DNA from: Caryophanon tenue
GTDB lineage: Bacteria; Bacillota; Bacilli; Bacillales_A; Planococcaceae
Direction: 5' to 3'
NCBI RefSeq assembly: GCF_001700315.1
Contig: NZ_MASJ01000034.1
Coordinates: 1-55,402 of the forward strand
Length of the DNA stretch: 55,402 nucleotides
The notes under the pieces were generated by a model. The model had not been told where the DNA came from. It worked only from the letters and a program-made list of their open reading frames with translations, and searched no databases. Within the stretch, counting starts at the first letter, position 1. Every line of letters begins with the position of its first letter. The position numbers and the translations under genes are program-made. Shown in pieces: positions 1-7,261 of this stretch.

Positions 1-24
1 CAGGCTCGAGCCGTACCGCAGAAA

Positions 25-110
25 AGCCTGCTCGAAAATTTACGACGACGAAAGCAGAAAAGTGTTAGGAGAAATGACGAGATTTCTCCTAACACTTTGT
101 TTTGTCTCAG
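25..110. repeat. Dispersed palindromic intergenic element, copy 1
   Basis: A nearly perfect 15-17 bp inverted repeat (arms about 59-75 and 82-98, 6-nt loop) lies just downstream of the sulfur operon. The arms and about 15 bp of flank on each side match, in inverted orientation, the element at 36545-36625, and the core matches 43299-43354 and 55235-55290. It can fold as a transcript-end hairpin and may terminate the operon to its right, although its T tail on that strand is short. Positions 1-24 show no recognisable feature. Confidence 0.6.
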
Positions 111-163
111 CCTCTTTATTGTTAATAACCTTGTTAGCAGCACGTTATTAACATGTGGATAAC

Positions 164-1177
164 TTATTTATTGTACGGATTGAATTCATTTGTGTACATG
201 TCTTTCACATTCACAGAACCTTCTTCAATCGTACCATTGGCCTCTAATGTTTCTAAGAAAATCGTGAAATCTTCGTCAACGAGTAAGCCACCTTCAGCAG
301 CGATACCTGGTGATTCGTAAAAACGCGTATTTTCAACGGCCGCTTCTTCACCACGAGCTGTTAAAATTTCAGAATATAATTCGATAACTTCCTCGCGTGG
401 TGTTGCCTTTAACCACTCTAATGCTTTCGCTGAACCTTCTACAAACTGACGTACTGTATCTGGATTCTCTTCAATATAGTCATCACTGAAGAATAATGGC
501 CCTGCAATAAAATCGCGCCCATATACTTCAATGTCACTTGCAATCATTTTAATGCCGCCACGCTCTAATGCTAAGTCACGTGGTAAACCGTTCATAACAA
601 CTGCATCTACTTGACCGTTACGTAACATTTGCTCTGTATTCGCAAGCGGAATAATCACTGGTGCAATCTCTTTAATTTGTTCTTCACTTAATCCATTTTG
701 ACGTAAATAGTCATTTAAGAAAAATTCATAGTGCGCACCTAATGTATTAATTCCAATATCTTTACCGATTAAATCTTCTGCTGTTTCAATGCCACTATCC
801 TCTAACACATATAAGCTTGTCGCTGTATATTTGTCACTGCCGTAGCCGCCCATTACCGACGTAATGTTTACACCTTTTGATTCAGATTTTAATACTGCAC
901 CTGTAAAGGCACGTCCATAGTCCGTTTGACCAGTAGCAACTAACTGGATACTTTCTGGACCACCGACATAATTGCCGACACTTTCTAATTCAATATCTTC
1001 AAAGTAACCAAGTGCTTGTGCCACTTCTGGTAAATGAACAACCCCTGCTTGTACTTGATATTGTAATACTTTATCTTGCTCATCTGCGCTTGCTGCTTCA
1101 TTTTCACCATCACCACAAGCGGCTAAAATTGCTGTACTTAAAATTGCTGTTAATCCAAGTGCTTTCCATTTCTTCAT
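164..1177 (-). CDS. Sulfonate/organosulfur ABC transporter substrate-binding lipoprotein (copy 1)
   Basis: 337 residues. The N-terminus is a lipoprotein signal with lipobox LAAC and Cys21 as the predicted lipidated residue, followed by an acidic linker. The rest has the SsuA/TauA/NMT1 fold pattern: GYFEDIELESVG near the start, GGPESIQLVATGQTDYG, a hinge with GKDIGINTLGAHYEFFLNDYL, and a VDAVVMNG segment. It should bind an organosulfur compound outside the membrane and deliver it to the SsuC-like permease. It is last in a minus-strand operon and is closely similar to the next gene upstream, same length and colinear, so the two arose by tandem duplication. A good AAGGAG site precedes the ATG. 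The ligand cannot be read from sequence; other NMT1-fold ligands such as nitrate or pyrimidine precursors are less likely given the monooxygenase and FMN reductase. Confidence 0.85.
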   Translation of the reverse strand: MKKWKALGLTAILSTAILAACGDGENEAASADEQDKVLQYQVQAGVVHLPEVAQALGYFEDIELESVGNYVGGPESIQLVATGQTDYGRAFTGAVLKSESKGVNITSVMGGYGSDKYTATSLYVLEDSGIETAEDLIGKDIGINTLGAHYEFFLNDYLRQNGLSEEQIKEIAPVIIPLANTEQMLRNGQVDAVVMNGLPRDLALERGGIKMIASDIEVYGRDFIAGPLFFSDDYIEENPDTVRQFVEGSAKALEWLKATPREEVIELYSEILTARGEEAAVENTRFYESPGIAAEGGLLVDEDFTIFLETLEANGTIEEGSVNVKDMYTNEFNPYNK

Positions 1178-1220
1178 CGTTGCTCTCCTTCAAGTCCTAT
1201 CCATATTGGTTACTTATTTA

Positions 1221-2234
1221 TTATTTTGCGTAAGGGTTAAATTCATTTGTATATACCGTTGAAACATCTAATGAGCCTTTTTCAATCGTCCCATCTGCTT
1301 CTAGTGCATCTAGCCAAATTGTAAAGTCCTCATCACTTAACTGTCCGCCAACCGCTGTAATACCCGGTGACTGATAAAAGCGTGTATTCTCGACTGCTGC
1401 TTCTTCACCGCGCTCACTTAAAATTTTGCTATAAATTTCGATAACCTCTTCACGTGGTGTTTCCTTTAACCACTCTAATGCTTTTGCGGAACCTTCTACA
1501 AACTGTGCTACTGTATCAGGATTTTTCGCAATATAATCATCACTAAAGAACATCGCACCTGCTGTAAAATCACGACCGTACACATCGATATCTGCTACCA
1601 CTTCATCAATACCGCCGCGCTCAACAGCTAAGTCACGCGCTAAGTTCGTCATAATAACGGCATCAATTTGTTTATTGCGTAGCATTTGTTCGGCATTCGC
1701 TGCTGGAATAACGACTGGTGCTACTTCTTTAATTTGTGCCTCGGTTAAGCCACCCTCACGTAAATAGTCATAGAGGAAAAATTCATAGTGCGCACCTAAT
1801 GTATTGACACCAATTTTTTTACCAATTAAGTCTTGCGCTGTCTCAATACCACTACCTTCTAACGCATATAAGCTTGTCGCTGTATGCTCATCACTTCCGT
1901 ATGAAGCTATAACAGAGGTGATTGGCACATCCTTCGCTTCGGATTTTAAAATCGCACCAGAAAATGCCCATCCGTAATCGATTTGCCCCGTTGCTGTTAG
2001 CTGAATACTTTCCGGCCCACCAACAAAGTTTCCGACATTTTCTAACGTAATATCTTCAAAATACCCTAGCTCCTGGGCTAAATCTGGCAGTAGTACAACG
2101 CCTGCTTGACGTTGGTACTGAACAATTTTATCTTGCTCATCCGCATTTGCTGCTTCGTTTTCTGCTCCGCCACATGCTGCTAATAAGCTCGCTGCCAAAA
2201 TTGCTGTTACACTAAATGCTCGCCACTTTTTCAT
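1221..2234 (-). CDS. Sulfonate/organosulfur ABC transporter substrate-binding lipoprotein (copy 2)
   Basis: 337 residues, paralogue of the adjacent downstream gene, with the same lipoprotein signal (LAAC, Cys21), the same GGPESIQL block and the same GAHYEFFL block. Substitutions concentrate in segments likely to line the ligand pocket: GWAFSGAIL against GRAFTGAVL, and VIMTNLARD against VVMNGLPRD. The gap to copy 1 is 43 bp and to the monooxygenase 11 bp, so all are probably co-transcribed. Two receptors sharing one permease/ATPase pair would widen the substrate range. The start has an AGGGGG ribosome site. Family assignment is firm; the substrate difference is inference. Confidence 0.85.
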   Translation of the reverse strand: MKKWRAFSVTAILAASLLAACGGAENEAANADEQDKIVQYQRQAGVVLLPDLAQELGYFEDITLENVGNFVGGPESIQLTATGQIDYGWAFSGAILKSEAKDVPITSVIASYGSDEHTATSLYALEGSGIETAQDLIGKKIGVNTLGAHYEFFLYDYLREGGLTEAQIKEVAPVVIPAANAEQMLRNKQIDAVIMTNLARDLAVERGGIDEVVADIDVYGRDFTAGAMFFSDDYIAKNPDTVAQFVEGSAKALEWLKETPREEVIEIYSKILSERGEEAAVENTRFYQSPGITAVGGQLSDEDFTIWLDALEADGTIEKGSLDVSTVYTNEFNPYAK

Positions 2235-2245
2235 CGCATTTCCCC

Positions 2246-3577
2246 CTAAATAATTACCTCTCTTTTTGATGGATGTTGTAATCCAAGATGCTCACGTAAT
2301 GTACTACCACTATATTCTGTACGGAAAATTCCACGCTTTTGTAATTCTGGAATGACAAGCTCAATAAAGTCATCAAAGCCTTGTGGATAGGTTGGTGCTA
2401 AAATATTAAAGCCATCTGCTGCTTCGTTTTCAAACCAAGCTTGCATAATATCAGCGATTTGCTCCGGTGTCCCGACTACTTCATAGTGACCACGGCCACC
2501 TGAAATGCGTTGATATAATTGACGAATCGTTAAGTTTTCTTTTCGCGCCAAATCGACGATTAAATCATGGCGACTGCCAATGCCGTTTGTTTGTTCTTTC
2601 GGAATATTTGGTAGTGGCCCATCAATATCATAGCCAGATAAATCATAGCCAAAGTTATCTGATAAACGACGTACCCCCGCATCCACTGGAATTAAATCCA
2701 GCAATGCTTGATGCTTCGCTTTTGCTTCTTCCTCAGTGCGGCCAACAATCGGAAAAATACCGGGCATAATTTTTAAATCATTATGTGTGCGTCCATATTT
2801 CGCTAAACGCCCTTTTAAATCACGATAAAATGTTTGTGCATCTTCAAGCGACTGCCATGCTGTAAATACGACTTCCGCTGTACGTGCGGCAAGTTCTCGC
2901 CCTTCATCGGATTGACCTGCTTGAACAATGACAGTATGTCCTTGCTCAGAGCGCGGCACAGTTAATGGTCCTTGTACTTGAAACCACTTACCATTATGAT
3001 TAACAGGTTTTACTTTGCTTGCATCATTAATACGCTCGTTTTTTTGGTCATATACAATCGCATCATCTTCCCATGCATTCCATAATTTTGTGACAACATC
3101 CACATATTCATGTGCACGTTCATAACGAATCGATGGATGTAAGCTTGTTACATCATTATTAAAGTTTGGCGCAGCTGCTGAAGAGCTTGTGACAACATTC
3201 CAGCCTGCGCGTCCTCTGCTCAAACGATCAAGTGAGGCGAATTGACGTGCGACATTGTAAGGTTCACTAAATGTGGTCGATACCGTACCAACAACGCCAA
3301 TTTTCGATGTTACCGCTGCGATAGCAGATAATAATGTAAACGGCTCAAAATGTGTATACGATGTTTGCTCAAATGAATCTTCTTCTGGATTCACTGGATT
3401 CACATGGTCCGCTACAAATACTGTATCGAATTTTGCTGCTTCCGCCTTTTGTGCTTGCTCCCGCACAAAATCAAAATTCACATATTGGTCAGCCGTTGTT
3501 GACGGGTCTAGCCACGCTGCAATATGATGACCTGGAAACATAAAGAATGCACCTAAACTTAATTGTCGTTTTGTCAT
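2246..3577 (-). CDS. LLM-class FMN-dependent monooxygenase, NtaA/SnaA/DszA type
   Basis: 443 residues from the ATG at 3577, which has an AGAGG site; a TTG eight codons upstream (3601) is possible but poorly placed. The family signature is clear: FVADHVNP early, a GRAGWNVVTSSS block where this family usually has G-R-x-G-W-N-V-V-T, and a C-terminal GTPEQIADIMQAWFENEAAD GFN block. Length fits the NtaA/SnaA/DszA branch (about 440-450) better than SsuD (about 380). Such enzymes use reduced FMN and O2 to cleave C-S or C-N bonds. With the flavin reductase and transporter in the same operon, the likely role is desulfonation or oxidation of an imported organosulfur compound to release sulfite. The exact substrate is not determinable. 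Confidence 0.85.
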   Translation of the reverse strand: MTKRQLSLGAFFMFPGHHIAAWLDPSTTADQYVNFDFVREQAQKAEAAKFDTVFVADHVNPVNPEEDSFEQTSYTHFEPFTLLSAIAAVTSKIGVVGTVSTTFSEPYNVARQFASLDRLSRGRAGWNVVTSSSAAAPNFNNDVTSLHPSIRYERAHEYVDVVTKLWNAWEDDAIVYDQKNERINDASKVKPVNHNGKWFQVQGPLTVPRSEQGHTVIVQAGQSDEGRELAARTAEVVFTAWQSLEDAQTFYRDLKGRLAKYGRTHNDLKIMPGIFPIVGRTEEEAKAKHQALLDLIPVDAGVRRLSDNFGYDLSGYDIDGPLPNIPKEQTNGIGSRHDLIVDLARKENLTIRQLYQRISGGRGHYEVVGTPEQIADIMQAWFENEAADGFNILAPTYPQGFDDFIELVIPELQKRGIFRTEYSGSTLREHLGLQHPSKREVII

Positions 3578-3609
3578 ATGAATCGCCTCTACTTCCTTCA
3601 ATCATTTAT

Positions 3610-4434
3610 TTAACGTAATGGTTGCTGCCAGCGTGTAAAGTAACGCTCAAGCGCAAGTAAACCGTAGTTAATCCCTAAACCTAATAATGAAATCGTAATA
3701 ATTCCTGCGTACATTTCTGGAATTAAGAAGTTATATTGTGAATACGTAATTAAATAACCTAAACCTGCTTTTGCGCCAACCATCTCTGCTGCAATTAATA
3801 CTAAAATTGCTGATGCACCTGCCATGCGGACACCTGTAAAAATCATTGGTACTGAAGCGGGTAAAATGACTTTGTAAAACAGTTTGAACGGTGGAATATT
3901 CATCGAACGCGCACTTTTAATGAGTAGCGGGTCGACATTTTTTACCGCCGCAATTGTATTTAATAAAATCGGGAATGTACATGCGAATAACACAATCGCA
4001 ATTTTTGATGTTTCACCAATCCCTAAAAATAAAATAAATACAGGTAATAATGCCAATGCTGCTGTGTTACGGAACACTTCTAAAATTGGGTTGAATAAAT
4101 CGCTAATCGTTGGATACCAACCGATTAATAAACCTAATGGAATAGCAATAACAATGGCTAATGCAAAGCCAGCAACTGAGCGTAATATACTCGCGCTAAA
4201 ATGTTCCCATAAGCTCCCCGAAACAAGTAAGTTCCACCAGGCGACAACGACTTCTGAAAACGCTGGGAAGAATGCTTTATCGACAAAACCTGTTTTCGGT
4301 AAAATCTCCCACCCAATAAAGAATAAAATTAATATGATTGATTGCTTAAATATTTTTACTAAACTCGGAAAAGCTGTGCCTTTACGCCCTTGTGGACTAC
4401 TCGGCTGTTGAATTGTTTTATCTAAAGTAACCAT
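3610..4434 (-). CDS. ssuC: ABC transporter permease, SsuC/TauC type
   Basis: 274 residues with about six membrane helices. The first is near residues 30-50 (SIILILFFIGWEIL), followed by the BPD_transp_1 core. The EAA-loop region reads KSARSMNIPPFKLFYKVILP, where the permease docks on the ATPase. It sits between ssuB (11 bp upstream) and the monooxygenase (32 bp downstream). It forms the membrane channel for substrate delivered by the two lipoproteins. AGGAGG lies upstream of the start. Assignment to the SsuC/TauC/NitT permease family is strong; the symbol rests on operon context. Confidence 0.85.
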   Translation of the reverse strand: MVTLDKTIQQPSSPQGRKGTAFPSLVKIFKQSIILILFFIGWEILPKTGFVDKAFFPAFSEVVVAWWNLLVSGSLWEHFSASILRSVAGFALAIVIAIPLGLLIGWYPTISDLFNPILEVFRNTAALALLPVFILFLGIGETSKIAIVLFACTFPILLNTIAAVKNVDPLLIKSARSMNIPPFKLFYKVILPASVPMIFTGVRMAGASAILVLIAAEMVGAKAGLGYLITYSQYNFLIPEMYAGIITISLLGLGINYGLLALERYFTRWQQPLR

Positions 4435-4445
4435 GTATGTCCTCC

Positions 4446-5249
4446 TTAAATGTGCGCACCTTTATATTCTGCTTCATGCAATAAGCTCCATACTTCACGA
4501 CGTGCTTCCATAAACTCTGGTGTCGAGCGAATATCAGCATCTACCAGACGATTTTTCAGTGGAATATCAACAATTTTCTTTACACTCCCTGGGTTTGGTG
4601 ACAGCACGACAACGCGTTGCCCAAGATAAACCGCTTCGTCAATACCGTGTGTAATGAAAATAATCGTTTTCTTCGTCTTCTCCCAAATACGTAATAATTC
4701 AGCTTGTAATGTTTCACGTGTTTGTGCATCAAGTGCCGCAAATGGTTCGTCCATTAGTAAAACATCTGGATTAAATGCTAAACTACGCGCAATCGCTACA
4801 CGCTGCTTCATGCCACCCGATAGCTCATGTGGATAACGCTCCGCAAATTTACTTAAACCGACTAAGTCTAAATAATAATCTGACTGCTCTTTCCACTCTT
4901 TTTTCGGAACTCCTTTTGCTTCTAAACCGAACTCAATATTGCCACGAGCGGTTTTCCACGGGAATAATGCATATTGTTGGAACACTGTGCCACGGTCTAA
5001 ACCAGGACCCGTAATTTCGCGACCATCAATTAAAATGCGTCCCTTTGTTGGTGTTGATAAGCCACCTAGTAAATCAAGCATCGTTGATTTCCCACAACCA
5101 CTTGGTCCTACTAATGTGACAAACTCGCCTTCATTTACATGAAAATCTAAATTCTCAACAGCTGTAAATTCTCGAGTGGCACCTTTTTGTTTCTCATCAC
5201 GCACTGTAAATACTTTCGACACACGCTCTAAGCGAATTTTCTCTGCCAT
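4446..5249 (-). CDS. ssuB: ABC transporter ATP-binding protein, SsuB/TauB type
   Basis: 267 residues from ATG 5249, which has a GGAGGG site 13 bp after the preceding gene; an upstream ATG at 5303 would overlap that gene and is rejected. Walker A is GPSGCGKST (residues 48-56), the Q-loop is FQQYALFPW, the ABC signature is LSGGMKQR, Walker B is LLMDEPFAALD and the switch His is in FITHGIDEA. This is the nitrate/sulfonate/taurine ATPase subfamily. It energises import through the adjacent permease. Confidence 0.88.
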   Translation of the reverse strand: MAEKIRLERVSKVFTVRDEKQKGATREFTAVENLDFHVNEGEFVTLVGPSGCGKSTMLDLLGGLSTPTKGRILIDGREITGPGLDRGTVFQQYALFPWKTARGNIEFGLEAKGVPKKEWKEQSDYYLDLVGLSKFAERYPHELSGGMKQRVAIARSLAFNPDVLLMDEPFAALDAQTRETLQAELLRIWEKTKKTIIFITHGIDEAVYLGQRVVVLSPNPGSVKKIVDIPLKNRLVDADIRSTPEFMEARREVWSLLHEAEYKGAHI

Positions 5250-5262
5250 GCCAATCCCTCCA

Positions 5263-5775
5263 TTACACTGTTTGTAGCACTTCAATTTGTGCGAGCTGTT
5301 CATCTAATCGCGCTTCAATTTGTGCGTCGATTGTAAAGCCTGTTTCTGTGCGTTCAATTTGTTGGTCAACGATGTACACGCCTTGTAATACATTCGTTGC
5401 ACCAATTGCTGATAATACCGGTTTTAACGCGTAGTCAATGGCTAATAAATGGTGATATGACCCACCAACTGCGATTGGTAAAATTGTTTTGCCGACTAAA
5501 CCTTTTTGTGGAATTAAATCTAAGTATGTTTTTAAAATGCCGCTATAAGCTGCTTTATATACAGGTGTTAATACAATGACTGTATCTGCTTTCGCCACTT
5601 GTTCATTTGCTTGCTGAATAATTTCCGATGTGTAGTCAGCTGTAATTAATGCTTCTGCTGGTAGCTGATGCACAATAATTTCCTCTACATTTTGTGCTGT
5701 CTGTTTAATATATTGTGCAACGCCGTTAATACGAGAGCTCGTGTTATTCGCGCCGTTAATAATTAAAATCGTCAT
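5263..5775 (-). CDS. ssuE: NADPH-dependent FMN reductase, SsuE-like
   Basis: 170 residues of flavodoxin-like fold. The N-terminus (ILIINGANNTSSR) matches the phosphate-binding loop of NADPH-dependent FMN reductases, and VIVLTPVYKAAYSGILKTYLD and AVGGSYHHLLAIDYALKPVL are characteristic SsuE/MsuE blocks. It would supply reduced FMN to the LLM monooxygenase encoded downstream in the same operon. The start has a GGGGG site. Azoreductase-like proteins are related, but the operon argues for SsuE function. Confidence 0.85.
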   Translation of the reverse strand: MTILIINGANNTSSRINGVAQYIKQTAQNVEEIIVHQLPAEALITADYTSEIIQQANEQVAKADTVIVLTPVYKAAYSGILKTYLDLIPQKGLVGKTILPIAVGGSYHHLLAIDYALKPVLSAIGATNVLQGVYIVDQQIERTETGFTIDAQIEARLDEQLAQIEVLQTV

Positions 5776-5823
5776 ATAAAAACCCCCATTTGCATAATCC
5801 TTATTTGTTTAGTAGTATTTAGC

Positions 5824-6120
5824 TTAAAAAAATAAAGCATCATTGCTTTTTAAAAATTGGTCTAAATGCTTGCGTAAATTGCCGTGTCCAAACTTCATAT
5901 ATTTCGTTGCTGATTCTGCTGTTTGCTGTTGCGCAGCTGTTAAAAACTTCAGCATAATATGGCGTCGTTGTTTTACCTTATCAAAACCGCGCTCATACAA
6001 TTGACAATCAATCGTATGAAACACCCCTTTATTTACTTGAAAATGTTGTTCACAATGTTGAAAGAAAAGTAAATCGGGCAGCTGAATGATTCGTTGAACA
6101 TCCTGTTTTTGTGCCTGCAT
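5824..6120 (-). CDS. Small basic protein of unknown function, first gene of the sulfur operon
   Basis: 98 residues, Gln-, His- and Lys-rich, with no signal peptide or membrane segment. I do not recognise the family. The start has a strong AAAGGGGG site and the gene lies 48 bp upstream of the FMN reductase and directly behind the structured leader, so it is probably the first cistron of the operon. The content (LLFFQHCEQHFQ, KFGHGNLRKHLDQFL) suggests a compact helical protein. A regulatory or accessory role in sulfur metabolism would be a guess from position. Confidence 0.6.
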   Translation of the reverse strand: MQAQKQDVQRIIQLPDLLFFQHCEQHFQVNKGVFHTIDCQLYERGFDKVKQRRHIMLKFLTAAQQQTAESATKYMKFGHGNLRKHLDQFLKSNDALFF

Positions 6121-6143
6121 ATTTATCCCCCTTTAAAGGACAG

Positions 6144-6275
6144 AAAAAGCTCTCCACAAATAACGCGTTTCCACTCGCCACCAATGACGATGCGTAACAC
6201 TTTGTAGAGAGCCTCTAGTTTTTCTAGTTAGCTTAATTCCTATTAACTTGATAGACTTAATTTAAATTATATTTT
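6144..6275 (-). promoter_or_regulatory. Structured 5' leader with terminator-like hairpin before the sulfur operon
   Basis: On the minus strand a TTGACT (about 6273-6278) is followed by an A/T-rich region with possible -10 hexamers (TAAATT at 17 bp). Downstream, a 12-bp stem (arms 6201-6212 and 6149-6160, one G-U pair) encloses nested shorter helices and is followed by five T residues at 6144-6148. That is the geometry of an attenuator or a 5' terminator ahead of the first start codon at 6120. No S-box, T-box or other known aptamer core was found, although TGGAAACGCG is weakly reminiscent of a T-box antiterminator. The ligand or factor is unknown. Confidence 0.45.
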
Positions 6276-6283
6276 CTGAAAAG

Positions 6284-7156
6284 TCAACCTAATTTTACAA
6301 AATAATTTGTTTGCGATACTTTTTCAAAACCATTTTTCACGTAAAAAGACCAGGCTTGTTCGTTTTCAGATTCAACGTCCAATGTAATTGTTGCTACATT
6401 CTCCTTACATGCCTCATCTTTCACCAATGCGATAATATATGAACCAATTCCTTGCCCGCGCATCGTCTGCTCGACAGCTAACGCGGTAATATTTAGCTCA
6501 TCTTCGTAAATCGTAGTCGTAATTGTACCAACTACTTCACCTTGCTGCTCCGCTACCCAAATCATCGTTTGCTGCTGCGCTGTATTGTATTCAAGTAATT
6601 GCTCTGACTCTTCTAATGTATCGCCAAACGCTTGCTCATATAGATTTGCAACACGTGCGAAATCTGCTGGTGCATATGGTCGTAGTGTTACAGCTACCGT
6701 CTCCTGTAAACTTGCTGATTGCGTCATAAATGTTGCTTCTGAGAAGTTATAACCATAGCCACATTTTTGTAAAAACGCTTCATTATATGGTGCATGTTCT
6801 TTCGCTAACATTAACGTACCTGCTGATTGGCGTACAGCAAGTGCTTGCTCTAAAGCTTCATGTATAGCTGTACCGACACCTATCGAGCGATATAACGGAT
6901 GTACAACGAGCGAGCTTTCAAATGTATGAAAACCGATTTCATCAATGGCAGATGCGGCTGCTACTAAGCGGTCTTCGTCATCATCGTATGCTAATACATA
7001 AAAGCCACTAACTCCTGCTTCTGCTGATGCATATAGATGAAGCAGCTGTTCATATTGTAAGCCATCCGTTTCACCGGCTGTCTGCGCTAACTCTGCTACT
7101 TCTTCATATGTTAAACGGTCTACCGGATATGATGCTGTTAAAATAGAAATATTCAT
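6284..7156 (-). CDS. GNAT family acetyltransferase with two tandem GNAT domains
   Basis: 290 residues from ATG 7156, with a GGTGAGG site upstream; longer versions to 7216 lack a site. The C-terminal half has a complete acetyl-CoA binding motif (TALAVEQTMRGQGIGSYII, with RGQGIG) and a final AWSFYVKNGFEKV block. The N-terminal half has a second, weaker copy (SSLVVHPLYRSIGVGTAIHE). Tandem GNAT proteins usually retain activity in one half. The acceptor substrate cannot be predicted. The gene is followed at its 5' side by the terminator of the ABC exporter, so it has its own promoter. Confidence 0.8.
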   Translation of the reverse strand: MNISILTASYPVDRLTYEEVAELAQTAGETDGLQYEQLLHLYASAEAGVSGFYVLAYDDDEDRLVAAASAIDEIGFHTFESSLVVHPLYRSIGVGTAIHEALEQALAVRQSAGTLMLAKEHAPYNEAFLQKCGYGYNFSEATFMTQSASLQETVAVTLRPYAPADFARVANLYEQAFGDTLEESEQLLEYNTAQQQTMIWVAEQQGEVVGTITTTIYEDELNITALAVEQTMRGQGIGSYIIALVKDEACKENVATITLDVESENEQAWSFYVKNGFEKVSQTNYFVKLG

Positions 7157-7221
7157 GTTTCGTTCCTCACCTTCTGTCATGCTTTTCATTGTATGTAAAA
7201 CCGCGTGACAGTACAACTAAA

Positions 7222-7258
7222 AACGAGTGGTGTCACGCAAATGTGACTACCACTCGTT
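7222..7258 (-). terminator. Rho-independent terminator of the ABC exporter operon
   Basis: An inverted repeat with a 9-bp outer GC-rich arm (ACGAGTGGT) and an inner GTCAC/GTGAC helix ends in TTTTT on the minus strand, immediately after the stop codon of the downstream exporter gene. Confidence 0.8.
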
Positions 7259-7261
7259 CAT

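Noticed and set aside
1-24. End of an upstream gene at the left edge
   Set aside because: Too short to assign; no stop codon context or family match could be established.
6144-6212. T-box leader for the sulfur operon
   Set aside because: TGGAAACGCG resembles the T-box antiterminator bulge, but the leader is only about 140 nt and has no stem I or specifier loop pattern.
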